Numbered from the stretch's first letter, positions 40,229 to 49,838 are shown. The stretch: 64,000 nucleotides of DNA from BOG-932 sp965276835 (GCA_965276835.1 OZ255631.1:558001-622000); one strand, 5' to 3'. Translations and numbers: made by a program. The notes: generated from the letters alone by a model not told the origin.

Positions 40229-40780
40229 ATGTCTATTGACGATCTGAAATCCCGCCTCCCCGATTTCGCCAAAGATCTACGGCTCAATCTTGGCGGTATA
40301 TCCACAGTCACCACACTGACGCCGCAGCAGTTGTGGGGCACGATTCTGGCCACCGCGATAGCCTCGCGAAACGCCGATGTCATTCGCGCTGCCAATGAGG
40401 CGGCGTCAGAGCATCTGACCGAACAGGCGAAGACCGCGGCGCGGTCGGCTGCCGCGATCATGGCGATGAACAATATCTATTACCGCTTTACGCACCTGTC
40501 GAAGCACCCGGATTTTCAGACCATGCCGGCGCGACTGCGCATGAATGTGATCGCCAATCCGGGGGTGGAGAAGCTGGATTTCGAGCTGTGGTCACTTGCG
40601 GTTTCCGCAGTGAACGGTTGTGGGCGTTGCATCGAGGCGCATGAGGATGTGTTGCTGAAAGCCGGCATCGCCAAGGAGGCAATCCAGGATGCCGTTCGCA
40701 TTGCGGCGATCGTCTTCTCGGTCTCGGTCACACTGGATGATCCTATGATCGAGACCATCCCGGTCGCGGCCGCCGCTTAA
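40229..40780 (+). CDS. ahpD: Alkylhydroperoxidase AhpD
   Basis: Peroxide-detoxifying protein of 183 residues. The active-site CxxC is C131-C134 in NGCGRCIEAHED, with H138 and E119 completing the proton relay; positions differ by one from the Mycobacterium enzyme as I recall it. The N-terminal MSIDDLKSRLPDFAKDLRLN is typical of AhpD and fixes the start at 40229, where AAGGA lies upstream; longer frames upstream are rejected. Its usual partner AhpC and an OxyR gene are not in the window. Confidence 0.92.
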   Translation: MSIDDLKSRLPDFAKDLRLNLGGISTVTTLTPQQLWGTILATAIASRNADVIRAANEAASEHLTEQAKTAARSAAAIMAMNNIYYRFTHLSKHPDFQTMPARLRMNVIANPGVEKLDFELWSLAVSAVNGCGRCIEAHEDVLLKAGIAKEAIQDAVRIAAIVFSVSVTLDDPMIETIPVAAAA

Positions 40781-40855
40781 GCACATTCCGGCTAGCCCGA
40801 AATCATGCCAGACTAACGAACAAAAGATCGGTTTGCGTGATTTCGGGAGGCGGCG

Positions 40856-42163
40856 ATGCGGCATGGTGCTTGGCTTGGGGCAGTTCTGATCTCCGCTGCT
40901 CTCCTGGGCCCCCGCATCGCCGTCGCAGGAAGTGCTTTCGCAAGCTCTAAAATGCTGGCCGCCGAGGACGAGCTTGACCTCCAGGCTATGAAGATGATGT
41001 CGAACCCGGCGGTCCAGCAGGCGCGCAAGCGCGGCGAGCAGAGCTTGGTCGCCATCGTTCCTAACCCGACGGCCGACACCCGCGGCCGCCTGAAAGAGGC
41101 GGTCGACGAGATCACTTTCTTTGGCGTGCTGAACGGGCTTAACGATGACCCATTGCATCCGCGGATTGCGTTCGTCGGCCGGCCGGGCCGCATCGTCAAC
41201 AGCACGTTCACACTCGCCCCGAAGGGGATCGACGAGAACCCAGATAGCGTCTATCGCATTATTCCGGTCGACGGAATCTCGACATATCTAATTCACGGCA
41301 AGGCGAGTTCGCCGCGCCCATCGGTGAACGATTTCTCGGTGCTGGACGACGACTGGAAGACGGTCGGCAACCTCGACGGCGCCGCGCTTGAGACCGACGC
41401 CGACGGCAGCTTCACCGTTACTGTCTCGCCCGATCCGTCAAATGGCAGGCCGAACTACATCCAGACTCGCGCCGGCGCGAACTACATGACGATCCGCGAC
41501 ACGATCCTGGATTGGGCACATGAGAAGCCCAACCGCTTCACCGTCGAGCGTGTCGGGGCGTTCGCACCGCTGCCTTCGCACGACGAGCAGACGAAGAAGG
41601 TGATCGCCAAAATCGATCGTTACTTCCTGGAAAGCGTGAAGCTACACAAACGCATCCTGGCGCTGCCGATCAACACGTTTCCACAACCCGCGAGCGCCGT
41701 AACCGGTGGCCAACTGGTCAGCCAGGCCTACGCGCCCGGCCAGTTCAAACTGGAAAAAGGCCAGGCGTTGGTCCTGACAATCCAGCCGGGCACCGCCAAA
41801 TATGTCACCGTTCCGCTGACCAATCTGTGGGGCGTGACGATGGATCCGGTGCACCACGCCTCCAGCCTCAATCTCGACCAAGTGGTGCGCGATGCGGATG
41901 GGAGCTTCACCGTGGTCGTCTCGCCCGTCGATCCTGGCGTGGAGAACTGGGTCGACACCGAAGGCCTCTACGATGGGTTTCTGTTCCTGCGCTGGGCAGC
42001 GATGACACAAGGCAAGCCCGACGACCCCAAGCCATCTGTCGAAGCCAAGGTCGTTTCACTCGACGCCCTGCCGGAAACCCTCGCCAAGGTCGATCCGAAC
42101 GTACGCCGGTTGCTGACGGCCAAACGCGCGGCGGATTACGATTTGCGGTGGACGGAGAACTAG
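40856..42163 (+). CDS. Secreted DUF1214-like protein
   Basis: Protein of 435 residues with a Sec signal (MRHGAWLGAVLISAALLGPR...AVAG). Conserved stretches ENPDSVYRIIPVDGISTYLI and DADGSFTVTVSPDPSNGRPN, then NYMTIRDTILDW, fit the DUF1214 group; the DGSFTV block appears twice (near 185 and 345), reflecting the repeated beta structure. The role is unknown to me and presumably periplasmic. GGGAGGCGG precedes the ATG. It is followed by the ligase-associated exonuclease after 31 bases. Confidence 0.7.
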   Translation: MRHGAWLGAVLISAALLGPRIAVAGSAFASSKMLAAEDELDLQAMKMMSNPAVQQARKRGEQSLVAIVPNPTADTRGRLKEAVDEITFFGVLNGLNDDPLHPRIAFVGRPGRIVNSTFTLAPKGIDENPDSVYRIIPVDGISTYLIHGKASSPRPSVNDFSVLDDDWKTVGNLDGAALETDADGSFTVTVSPDPSNGRPNYIQTRAGANYMTIRDTILDWAHEKPNRFTVERVGAFAPLPSHDEQTKKVIAKIDRYFLESVKLHKRILALPINTFPQPASAVTGGQLVSQAYAPGQFKLEKGQALVLTIQPGTAKYVTVPLTNLWGVTMDPVHHASSLNLDQVVRDADGSFTVVVSPVDPGVENWVDTEGLYDGFLFLRWAAMTQGKPDDPKPSVEAKVVSLDALPETLAKVDPNVRRLLTAKRAADYDLRWTEN

Positions 42164-42194
42164 TTCCAGTCGCTGGGCAACCCATATTGCCCTG

Positions 42195-43211
42195 ATGCCA
42201 ATCGTAAAAGTGAAACCAGAAAGCTGGGTTCGCGTCGTCCCGCAAGGGATCTATGTCGAACCCGGCCAATTCTTCATCGACCCCGTGCGCGGCGTGGAGC
42301 GTGCCGTCGTCACGCACGGCCATGCCGATCACGCCCGGCCGGGCAACAAGCATGTGTTGGCGACGCCACAGACACTCGCAATCATGCGGACGCGTTACGG
42401 CGAAGGGGCGGGGCAAGGCCAGGCGCTGGCCTATAACCAGCCGATCGATATCAACGGCGTTAAACTCTCGCTGGCACCCGCCGGCCATGTGCTGGGCAGT
42501 GCACAAGCGGTGATCGAGTGGAATGGCTGCCGGGTCGTCGTCTCCGGCGACTACAAGCGCCGGTATGACCCGACCTGCGCCTTGTTCGAGGTTGTGCCAT
42601 GCGATGTGTTCGTCACCGAGGCGACCTTCGGCCTGCCGGTGTTCCGCCACCCGCCGGATGTGGACGAAATCAACAAGATTTTGCGTTCACTGGTGTTGTT
42701 TCCTGAGCGCGCGCATTTGATCGGCGTCTATGCGTTGGGCAAATGCCAGCGTGTAATCGCGCTGCTGCGGCGTGCCGGCTATGACCGGCCGATCTATATC
42801 CACGGCGCCTTGGTCAATCTCTGCAATCTTTACCGAGATCTTGGCGTCGAACTCGGCGAACTGCGTCTGGCTTCCGAGGCGACGAAGGACGAACTCAAGG
42901 GGCAGATCGTGCTGTCCCCGCCTGCCGCCGACACCGACCGTTGGTCACGCCGGCTGCCTGATCCAATCACAGCGGTCGCCTCCGGTTGGATGCGGGTCCG
43001 GCAGCGCGCCCGCCAGCGCGGTGTCGAACTGCCGCTTGTCATCTCCGACCATGCCGACTGGGACGAGCTGCTGCTGACGATAGAGGAAGTTCACGCGCCG
43101 GAAATCTGGGTGACGCACGGGCGCGAAGAGGCGTTGATCCATGCCGCCGGCCTTATGGGCAAGCGCGCCCGGGCGCTGGCGCTGGTCGGATACGAGGATG
43201 AAGACACGTGA
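42195..43211 (+). CDS. Ligase-associated DNA exonuclease (metallo-beta-lactamase / beta-CASP type)
   Basis: Nuclease of 338 residues found next to the bacterial ATP-dependent ligase at 43208. The metal-binding HxHxDH motif is in VVTHGHADHARPGN (about residue 38), with VVSGDYKRRYDP and LPLVISDHADWDEL as later motifs and WVTHGREEA at the C-terminus. Together with the ligase it is thought to act in a DNA-repair module. Its stop overlaps the ligase GTG start (GTGA), so the genes are translationally coupled. Confidence 0.88.
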   Translation: MPIVKVKPESWVRVVPQGIYVEPGQFFIDPVRGVERAVVTHGHADHARPGNKHVLATPQTLAIMRTRYGEGAGQGQALAYNQPIDINGVKLSLAPAGHVLGSAQAVIEWNGCRVVVSGDYKRRYDPTCALFEVVPCDVFVTEATFGLPVFRHPPDVDEINKILRSLVLFPERAHLIGVYALGKCQRVIALLRRAGYDRPIYIHGALVNLCNLYRDLGVELGELRLASEATKDELKGQIVLSPPAADTDRWSRRLPDPITAVASGWMRVRQRARQRGVELPLVISDHADWDELLLTIEEVHAPEIWVTHGREEALIHAAGLMGKRARALALVGYEDEDT

Positions 43212-44803
43212 TCCTCTTCTCCCGCCTACTCGATGCTCTGGTCTTCATGCCGTCACGCAACGGCAAGATCAGGCTGTTGGCCGATTACTTCGCGACGACC
43301 CAGGATCCGGATCGTGGCTGGGCGTTGGCGGCGCTAACCGGCAATCTGGACTTGCCGACAGCTAAGCCAGCGATGGTCCGCGAATTGGTCCGCACACGCG
43401 TGGATGCCGAACTGTTGGGATGGTCTTACGATTATGTCGGCGATTTCGCCGAGACTGCAGCATTGATCTGGCCGCCGCGCCCGACCAACCACGCGCCGCC
43501 GACGCTCGGCGAAGTCGTGACCGATATTGAGGGCGCGAAGAAATCGGAGACGCCGGCACTGGTCGAAAGCTGGTTGGATGCCTGTACCGCAGATCAGCGT
43601 TTCGCCCTGCTGAAACTGATCACCGGCGGGTTGCGCATCGGCGTCTCCGCACGGCTGGCCAAGGTCGCCCTTGCCGAATGGTCCGGCAAGGACGTGACCG
43701 AGATCGAGGAAGTCTGGCACGGTGTCGAACCGCCTTATCGCGAGCTGTTCGAATGGTTAGGCGGGGCGGGAGAGAAGCCCGATCCTGATCACCACGCCGC
43801 TTTCCGTCCGCTGATGCTTGCCAATCCGCTGGAGGCCGAGGACATCAACGCCCTAACCGCTGCCGACTACCGCGCGGAGTGGAAGTGGGACGGCATTCGT
43901 GTGCAGCTTGTCGGCAAAGGGCGTGGTCTTGGGGACTTCGAGCGGCGGATTTATTCGCGGTCGGGCGACGAGGTGACCCGCGTATTTCCTGAAATCATCG
44001 CTGCAATGAATTTCGACGCGGTTCTGGATGGTGAGATGCTTGTGCTGCGCGACAGCGAAGTGATGCCATTCAATGATCTGCAGCAACGGCTGAACCGCAA
44101 GATCGTGACCAAGAGGATGCTGGAGCAGTATCCGGCCTTCGTCCGCCTCTATGACATTCTGTCGGAAGACGGCGAAGATTTGCGCCGCCTTTCATTCGAC
44201 GAACGGCGCGCAAGGCTCGAGGCTTGGTACACAAAGGCCAAGCCCGCCTGCATGGACCTTTCGCCCATCGTGCCTTTCGCCGACTGGGCAGCGCTGTCCG
44301 CTTTGCGTGATGCGTCGCGGGAGAACGGTATCGAAGGATTGATGCTGAAGCGCGGCGACAGCGTCTATGTCCCGGGCCGCCCAAAAGGCCCGTGGTTCAA
44401 ATGGAAGCGGGGCGCGCTGACCCTGGACTGTGTGATAATGTATGCCCAGCGCGGTCACGGAAAGCGGTCCAGCTTCTATTCCGACTATACGTTCGGCTGT
44501 TGGCGGCCCTCGGATGAGGGCGGGCTGGAACTCGTGCCGGTCGGCAAGGCCTATTCCGGCTTCACCGACGAAGAGCTGCTCAAGATCGACCGCTGGGTCC
44601 GTGCGCACACTACCAACCGCTTCGGCCCAGTGCGCGAGGTCGAGCACGGGCTGGTGATGGAGCTGGCCTTCGACAGCGTCCATCGCTCCACCCGCCATAA
44701 ATCCGGCGTCGCCATGCGCTTTCCCCGTGTCTATCGCATCCGCTGGGACAAGCCGGCCATCGAGGCCGACCATCTGGAGACGCTGGAGAAACTGATCGTT
44801 TAA
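43208..44803 (+). CDS. ATP-dependent DNA ligase, bacterial ligase-exonuclease-helicase module type
   Basis: Nick-sealing enzyme of 531 residues. The adenylated lysine is K226 in YRAEWKWDGIRVQL, with LDGEMLVL (motif III), GIEGLMLKRGD (motif IV) and PWFKWKRGALTLDCVI (motif V) downstream, then an OB domain (DYTFGCWRPS). It has the N-terminal helical domain of the cisplatin-damage/PP_1105-type family. In other genomes this ligase and exonuclease come with a Lhr-like helicase and a phosphoesterase; neither follows here. Confidence 0.92.
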   Translation: MILFSRLLDALVFMPSRNGKIRLLADYFATTQDPDRGWALAALTGNLDLPTAKPAMVRELVRTRVDAELLGWSYDYVGDFAETAALIWPPRPTNHAPPTLGEVVTDIEGAKKSETPALVESWLDACTADQRFALLKLITGGLRIGVSARLAKVALAEWSGKDVTEIEEVWHGVEPPYRELFEWLGGAGEKPDPDHHAAFRPLMLANPLEAEDINALTAADYRAEWKWDGIRVQLVGKGRGLGDFERRIYSRSGDEVTRVFPEIIAAMNFDAVLDGEMLVLRDSEVMPFNDLQQRLNRKIVTKRMLEQYPAFVRLYDILSEDGEDLRRLSFDERRARLEAWYTKAKPACMDLSPIVPFADWAALSALRDASRENGIEGLMLKRGDSVYVPGRPKGPWFKWKRGALTLDCVIMYAQRGHGKRSSFYSDYTFGCWRPSDEGGLELVPVGKAYSGFTDEELLKIDRWVRAHTTNRFGPVREVEHGLVMELAFDSVHRSTRHKSGVAMRFPRVYRIRWDKPAIEADHLETLEKLIV

Positions 44804-44807
44804 TTGG

Positions 44808-45551
44808 CTATTTAGGCTGTGCCAGGAAAATCAGGTCGGCGCAGCTGCCGTCCTGCAACTCGAAGTCGGTCGGTTTCATGGCGGACAGAGTATACGGAAC
44901 GACATTCCATACATCCGACGCGCCGACGACGCTGTAATGGCCCGCGGAAACATGGAGGGCGAAGCGGCCGTCCTGATCGGTCGTCACCATCCGGTCGCGT
45001 CCGACATAGTTCTTTATGGCCAGACTGATACCAGGCGCGCCGGAATCCGACATAGCCTGGCTGCCGGCGACCGGAAGCATCACACGCCCTCCGATATCGG
45101 CTCCGGCTCCCGCGGCTTTCAATATCTTGTCGATGGCCTGGGTCGCGGCAGTTGCCTTGGATAGTTCGGCTGAGTTGCCGCAGGTATCCGGCTGTGGGCG
45201 GGACTGCAGGTTGTCGTTGATGAACAAAAGATAGTTCTTGCCCACCTCCATCGCGAACTTGGTCTCATCGTTGCCAGTGTAGATCTCATCATTCGTCAAC
45301 TTGCCGCCGCGATACGTCTTCAAAACCTGAATCTTGTAGAACCATCCTTCGACATTGTTCGGATCGGGCGTGTCGGGAATCTTGCGGACCGACAGGATCT
45401 TCGCCGTCAGCACATATTCGCTGCGGAAATATTCGGTGCACACGCGTACGGGAGACGGTTGCAGGCATAATGCCTTCGCAGGGCCGGCAATGGCGAGCGT
45501 AAGCGCCAAAAGGGCGCCGACGAAAGTTCCGCTTAATATTGACCTGTGCAT
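44808..45551 (-). CDS. Secreted hypothetical protein, TIMP-like N-terminus
   Basis: Protein of 247 residues with a Sec signal (HRSILSGTFVGALLALTLAI...AKALC). The mature N-terminal part (CTEYFRSEYVLTAKILSVRK, then FYKIQVLKTYRGGKL) resembles the beta-barrel of tissue-inhibitor-of-metalloproteinase-like bacterial proteins, and the C-terminal half (TTDQDGRFALHVSAGHYSVV) looks like a carboxypeptidase-regulatory fold. GGAAGG before ATG 45551 sets the start. Convergent with the ligase. Function unknown. Confidence 0.6.
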   Translation of the reverse strand: MHRSILSGTFVGALLALTLAIAGPAKALCLQPSPVRVCTEYFRSEYVLTAKILSVRKIPDTPDPNNVEGWFYKIQVLKTYRGGKLTNDEIYTGNDETKFAMEVGKNYLLFINDNLQSRPQPDTCGNSAELSKATAATQAIDKILKAAGAGADIGGRVMLPVAGSQAMSDSGAPGISLAIKNYVGRDRMVTTDQDGRFALHVSAGHYSVVGASDVWNVVPYTLSAMKPTDFELQDGSCADLIFLAQPK

Positions 45552-45636
45552 TTCATTCCTTCCCCGACCTATGGCTGCCGATCTATCGTCCGCCGGCATT
45601 CAATATCCAATGAAATTTTATGGCAAAGGTAAGGTC

Positions 45637-45936
45637 ATGATTCTCGAAATTGCGCAAATCACTGTTAGGTCCGGTATGGAGGCGGAATTCGAAAACGCTG
45701 TGGCCGCCGCCAAACCATTATTCCTGCGCGCGAAGGGCTGTATTTCCATGGATCTGACACGGTCCATCGAAATCCCCGCCCGGTACCGCCTACTGGTGGG
45801 CTGGGAGACTTTGGAGAACCATACGGTCGACTTTCGCGATTCGGATGACTTTCAAAGCTGGCGCGGTTTGGTGTCGCATTGCTTCGAGGGCACCCCAGAG
45901 GTTGAACATGCGGCGATTGCGGTTGAGGGTTTTTAG
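45637..45936 (+). CDS. Antibiotic biosynthesis monooxygenase (ABM) domain protein
   Basis: Dimeric alpha+beta-barrel protein of 99 residues. LEIAQITVRSGMEAEFENAV and CISMDLTRSIEIPARYRLLV followed by WETLENH are the standard ABM pattern. Such proteins act as small oxygenases, quinol-handling or haem-related enzymes; the substrate cannot be read. ATG 45637 with AAGGT upstream. Divergent from the secreted protein. Confidence 0.85.
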   Translation: MILEIAQITVRSGMEAEFENAVAAAKPLFLRAKGCISMDLTRSIEIPARYRLLVGWETLENHTVDFRDSDDFQSWRGLVSHCFEGTPEVEHAAIAVEGF

Positions 45937-46222
45937 TCCCGTTCGCTGTGACAAATTTCGTCATCGAAATTGAGAGAAAATCTCACAAGATAAAATGTGA
46001 TATTCAAGAATGCGACACCTCCATGGCCATTCTCTGGTGTTAGGTTTTAAAAATAACCTTTTAATATCAACTTGTTATGAAGAAAACTCCATATCGGCGT
46101 GCATTGAGCCAGCAAATTGGCACGCAGGCTGCAGTGAGGGGCGTGTCGGCACCGCTTCGGTCCGACCGGGTGGCTGGAGGGCCAGCCGATCTCAAGAACA
46201 TTTCGACATGGAGAGTTCAAAA

Positions 46223-46537
46223 ATGGTCCGTTTCCCCACAATCGTTACCGCCGCTTTCGCAGTTTTCATCACCACTGCTGCCTATGCCGCACCGACGGAA
46301 ATCACTGCGGATGTCGGTCAGAAGCTGACGACCTATAGCGCCAAGGAAGCCGTTCGCGCTCAACTCGCGGCGGCCGGCCGGAACGACGTCCGTCCGGGTG
46401 ACGCGTCATTCGTTTCCGGCGGCAACGTCGATGTCTCGATAATCAACAGTGCGGGCAACGTCCTGCGGCACGTGATCGTCCACGCCAATGACGGCATGAT
46501 CACCGACGCACGGTCGGGTGCCGCCTATAAGGGTTGA
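46223..46537 (+). CDS. Small periplasmic hypothetical protein
   Basis: Protein of 104 residues with a cleavable signal (MVRFPTIVTAAFAVFITTAA ending AYA|AP). The mature part (TYSAKEAVRAQLAAAGRNDV, then VDVSIINSAGNVLRHVIVH) could be a small alpha+beta fold similar to PepSY-like modules, which is a guess. GGAGAG is eight bases before the ATG. A region of about 285 bases upstream (45937-46222) holds no other gene. Confidence 0.6.
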   Translation: MVRFPTIVTAAFAVFITTAAYAAPTEITADVGQKLTTYSAKEAVRAQLAAAGRNDVRPGDASFVSGGNVDVSIINSAGNVLRHVIVHANDGMITDARSGAAYKG

Positions 46538-46641
46538 TCCATCCCTCCGGTCGAGAGCAATCCCTTCGGTTGCGATCGAAGGCATTGTTCTCGCCGGGAT
46601 AAGGTGATGGTGACGTCAATTCGAGCAAACGAGATACGATC

Positions 46642-47313
46642 ATGAATTCGGGAACACTACGCCAGTACAGGCCAGTTTGGGCCTGCTTAGCTCTAGCGAC
46701 GCTCATGACGGCGTACTTCACCGCGCCGGCGCGCGCGGAAACCGAAACCAGGACGATCGCGCCGTTCCATGCCATCGCGTTCCAGGGTTCCTGGACTGTT
46801 GAGGTCACAGTGGGCAAAGAACAATCGGTCATTCTAGAGGGCGACAAGGCGGTTCTCGCACATGTGAAGTCTGAGGTGATCGATGGCCAGCTTCGCCTTG
46901 GCGTAGAGGACGATCATCGGTCGTTCTTCGAACATATCGACGTTGGGCATCTGACCGCGCGGATCACGGTCCCATCACTTACGGCTTTTGCGCTTCACGG
47001 CAGCGGTAAGGCCCATGTCGATGGATTCAGCGGTGGCGCGGCGGAGTTCGCGCTCGATGGTTCCGGCGATCTGTCGGCAGACGGACGTGTGGATACGCTG
47101 GCCTTGGTCGTGAATGGCTCAGGTACCGCCGATTTCTCCCGCTTGGTCAGCGATAAAGCGTCCACTACCATCAACGGAAGCGGCGACATCACGGTTCGCC
47201 CAAATCAATCCTTGGCAGCGGTCGTCAACGGCAGCGGTCAGGTAAACTATATCGGTGACAGTGTAAAAGTGACGAGCGTCGTGCACGGCAGCGGCGTTGT
47301 CGAAAAACAATAG
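46642..47313 (+). CDS. DUF2807 / head-GIN domain secreted protein
   Basis: Protein of 223 residues with a signal peptide (WACLALATLMTAYFTAPARA). The beta-helical DUF2807 domain shows the recurring GSG turns: LHGSGKAHV, LDGSGDLSA, VNGSGTADF, INGSGDITV, VNGSGQVNY and VHGSGVVEK at near-regular spacing, each a rung of the helix. Function is unknown; envelope or surface location is likely. The start is ATG 46642. Confidence 0.88.
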   Translation: MNSGTLRQYRPVWACLALATLMTAYFTAPARAETETRTIAPFHAIAFQGSWTVEVTVGKEQSVILEGDKAVLAHVKSEVIDGQLRLGVEDDHRSFFEHIDVGHLTARITVPSLTAFALHGSGKAHVDGFSGGAAEFALDGSGDLSADGRVDTLALVVNGSGTADFSRLVSDKASTTINGSGDITVRPNQSLAAVVNGSGQVNYIGDSVKVTSVVHGSGVVEKQ

Positions 47314-47419
47314 GCTCGCCAGATATTGGCGCGGGCCGGGAGAAGGCAGCGCGGTTCTGAAACGCATTCTTGTCCTGACTGTCTTCGTTTTTTCGTCGGC
47401 TTGATGTTAACGGGGCAGT

Positions 47420-48003
47420 CGGTGGCCAATGGCGGCATCTACGTCCGCATCAATGCCAACGCCGATGACGAACGTGGTCCCCCGAAGCGCAATTGGCCCA
47501 TATCATGGCCGGGAAGCCACTCCAAGGTTGGCGTTGGATAGTGCTGGATCTGCGCTTCAACGACGGCGGTGACGAGACCAAAACGCTAGCCTTCACGCGC
47601 GCGCTGCCCAGTTTGCTGAAAAGCGATGGGACTCTTTGGATCTTAACCGACAACGCAACGTTTTCCGCGGCTATCATTACAGCTGCGCGCGTCAAATATT
47701 TTGTCGGCAGCCGCGCGCATATAGTGGGGGAGGGCAGGGGATCGAAACCAGTTTTGGGCGACCGGTGGCGCGCCGCTGGTTCTGCGCAACTCCGGCATCG
47801 CAATCAACGATGCCTATTTCAAGCAGGACTGGGCTAATGGGTGCCACAACATTGAGACCTGCTATCCGGGCCAGTTCTTATACGGCGTGGCGGCCGGCGA
47901 TCTTTTCCCTGAGATCAAAATCGGTTGGCGGTTTGCTGACTATGCAGCCGGTCGCGACACGCTGATGGACAGCATCACGGAGCTTCAAGCCGCCAAGCCT
48001 TAG
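47420..48003 (+). pseudogene. Decayed S41-family peptidase
   Basis: C-terminal half of a tail-specific-protease-like gene in three frames. GGIYVRINANADD (from about 47428) shifts to AHIMAGKPLQGWRWIVLDLRFNDGG and TDNATFSAAIITAARVKYF, then shifts again near 47750-47775 to GGAPLVLRNSGIAINDAYF and FADYAAGRDTLMDSITELQA before TAG at 48001-48003. The DLRxNxGG and nucleophile-loop-like segments identify the family. The N-terminal half is missing. At least two frameshifts make it non-functional. Confidence 0.8.
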
Positions 48004-48047
48004 ATTTTGGAACAGCTTGCGATGAGGCTTGGTCTTTTAAAGGCGGA

Positions 48048-49100
48048 GTGACAGATAATGGGCCCGGAATGATCGACGACACCGCCGCAACCCCCGCAGC
48101 ACTCGGCTTCGCGCGACAAGCTGAGTGGAATACCCATCGTCGCACTTGGCTCGCCTGGCCGCAGCGTCAAGCCACGTGGCGTAGCGGTGGAATCGAGGGC
48201 GCTCGCAGAATCCATGCCGAGCTAGCGAAGGCGCTGTCCGAGTTTGAAAAAGTGACAATGGTCTGCAGCCCGGCCGAGATCGCCGAGGCGTCGCTGATGT
48301 GCGGGTCGGGCATCGAATTGACGCCGTTGCCGCTCTCCGACGGCTGGATGCGCGATATAGGTCCGACCTTCGTGATAAATGCGCAACGTGAAATCGCCGG
48401 CATCGATTGGATTTTCAACGGGTGGGGCGGGTTGCATGGCGACTTCGCCACAGACGCGCAGGTCGCCACCGAGATTACCAAGATACGCGGCGTTCGACGA
48501 TTTGGCGCTCCAATCGTGCTTGAAGGTGGTGCATTCAGTGGGGATGGGGATGGGACATTGCTCGTTACAGAGGAATGTCTGCTGGATCCGCAACGCAATC
48601 CCGGAAGGAGCAAAGCAGACATCGAGGCTATATTAGCCGAGTATCTTGGGGCGCGGCATGTTATTTGGCTCGGCCAGGGTTATGAAGGCGACGAGACCCG
48701 TGGCCATGTCGATGAGATTGCGTGTTTTGCGAAGCCCGGTGTGGTCATGATCCAGATGCCGGGTGATCCGGAGGATCCCAACTATCTCATTCAGCACGAC
48801 AACTTGGCGCGGCTCAAATCCGCGCGGAATGCCACGGGGCACGATCTTGAAATCGTCGAACTGCCGCAACCCGCCCGCCGGGAGCTGAATGGAGAGCGGT
48901 TGACGCTGTCTTACGTGAATTTTGTCTTCGCCAATGGCGGGCTGATCATGCCGTCATTCGGTGACATAGCCGACGATCCGGCTTTCAGGATTTTTTCGGG
49001 ACTGTTTCCCGATCGCAAGATCATCCAGTTGCCGGCCGACGATCTGGTGGTCGGCGGCGGCGGATTCCACTGTATCACACAGGAAGAACCCGCCGTTTAG
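48048..49100 (+). CDS. aguA: Agmatine deiminase family protein
   Basis: Enzyme of the peptidyl-arginine-deiminase-like fold, 350 residues, which converts agmatine to N-carbamoylputrescine plus ammonia. EWNTHRRTWLAWPQR and GWMRDIGPTFV bind the guanidinium, ETRGHVDEIACF carries the catalytic His, and GGGGFHCITQ the nucleophile Cys. GTG 48048 with AAAGG upstream is taken as start; an ATG at 48069 is possible. The usual partner N-carbamoylputrescine amidase (aguB) is not adjacent, so the physiological substrate could differ. Confidence 0.87.
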   Translation: MTDNGPGMIDDTAATPAALGFARQAEWNTHRRTWLAWPQRQATWRSGGIEGARRIHAELAKALSEFEKVTMVCSPAEIAEASLMCGSGIELTPLPLSDGWMRDIGPTFVINAQREIAGIDWIFNGWGGLHGDFATDAQVATEITKIRGVRRFGAPIVLEGGAFSGDGDGTLLVTEECLLDPQRNPGRSKADIEAILAEYLGARHVIWLGQGYEGDETRGHVDEIACFAKPGVVMIQMPGDPEDPNYLIQHDNLARLKSARNATGHDLEIVELPQPARRELNGERLTLSYVNFVFANGGLIMPSFGDIADDPAFRIFSGLFPDRKIIQLPADDLVVGGGGFHCITQEEPAV

Positions 49101-49108
49101 TGCGAAGC

Positions 49109-49726
49109 CTAGTCGAGTTCGGTCGCCAGAGTGATGACTTTGTGGGCCAGCCCATAGGTCACTGCTTCTTCAGCCGACATCCAATAATTGCGTTCAGTAT
49201 CGCGGGTAATCTTTTCCAGCGTCTGCCCTGTTTCCTTGGCGAAGGTCTCGTTTAGGCGCTGCCGCATCCGAATGATCTCCTTGGCCTCGATCGCGATGTC
49301 GCTGGCCTTGCCCATCGTGCCACCGCTCGGCTGATGCAGCATGAAACGAGTGTTGGGCAGACAAAAACGGTTTTCTTTCTTCGCTGCGATGAAGATCAGT
49401 GCGCCGGCGCTGGCGACCCAGCCGGTGCCGATCACCTGAACTGGTGCCCTTACAAAGCGGATGATGTCGAAAATGGTATCTCCCGACTCAACATGGCCGC
49501 CTGGCGAGTTGATAAACATGCGGATCGGCTTAGCGCTCTCCGCTGATAGCGCGACTAGTTGCGCGGTAATCGAACGGGCGACCTTGTCGTTGACCTCGCC
49601 GAACAGCAGGACGGTGCGCGACTTGTAGAGGTTGTTGTCGATAATGCTCGGTGTCGATTTTTCCTCGGGGCCCTTCTTCGTCGGCGTTTCGGGCTGATCT
49701 TCTTCATCGAGGCGGTAGACGGACAT
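49109..49726 (-). CDS. ATP-dependent Clp protease proteolytic subunit (ClpP paralogue)
   Basis: Serine peptidase of 205 residues. The catalytic triad is intact: S106 in GWVASAGAL, H131 in FMLHQPSGG, and D176 in TRDTERN. The N-terminus (SVYRLDEEDQPETPTKKGPE) is longer and more acidic than in the main ClpP, and no clpX follows, so it is probably a second, specialised ClpP. ATG 49726 with CAGGAG upstream is chosen; the frame extends far upstream into non-coding sequence. It would form barrels with ClpP or alone. Confidence 0.9.
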   Translation of the reverse strand: MSVYRLDEEDQPETPTKKGPEEKSTPSIIDNNLYKSRTVLLFGEVNDKVARSITAQLVALSAESAKPIRMFINSPGGHVESGDTIFDIIRFVRAPVQVIGTGWVASAGALIFIAAKKENRFCLPNTRFMLHQPSGGTMGKASDIAIEAKEIIRMRQRLNETFAKETGQTLEKITRDTERNYWMSAEEAVTYGLAHKVITLATELD

Positions 49727-49838
49727 GGACAGAACTCCTGCCGGATCGGTATCGTTTCCGGCGATAAGATGACAGGCTGACATACGATGGCGGCAAGGCG
49801 CTGGCAAGTTTGGAAGCCCAGGTTGAAAGGTATCTGGT

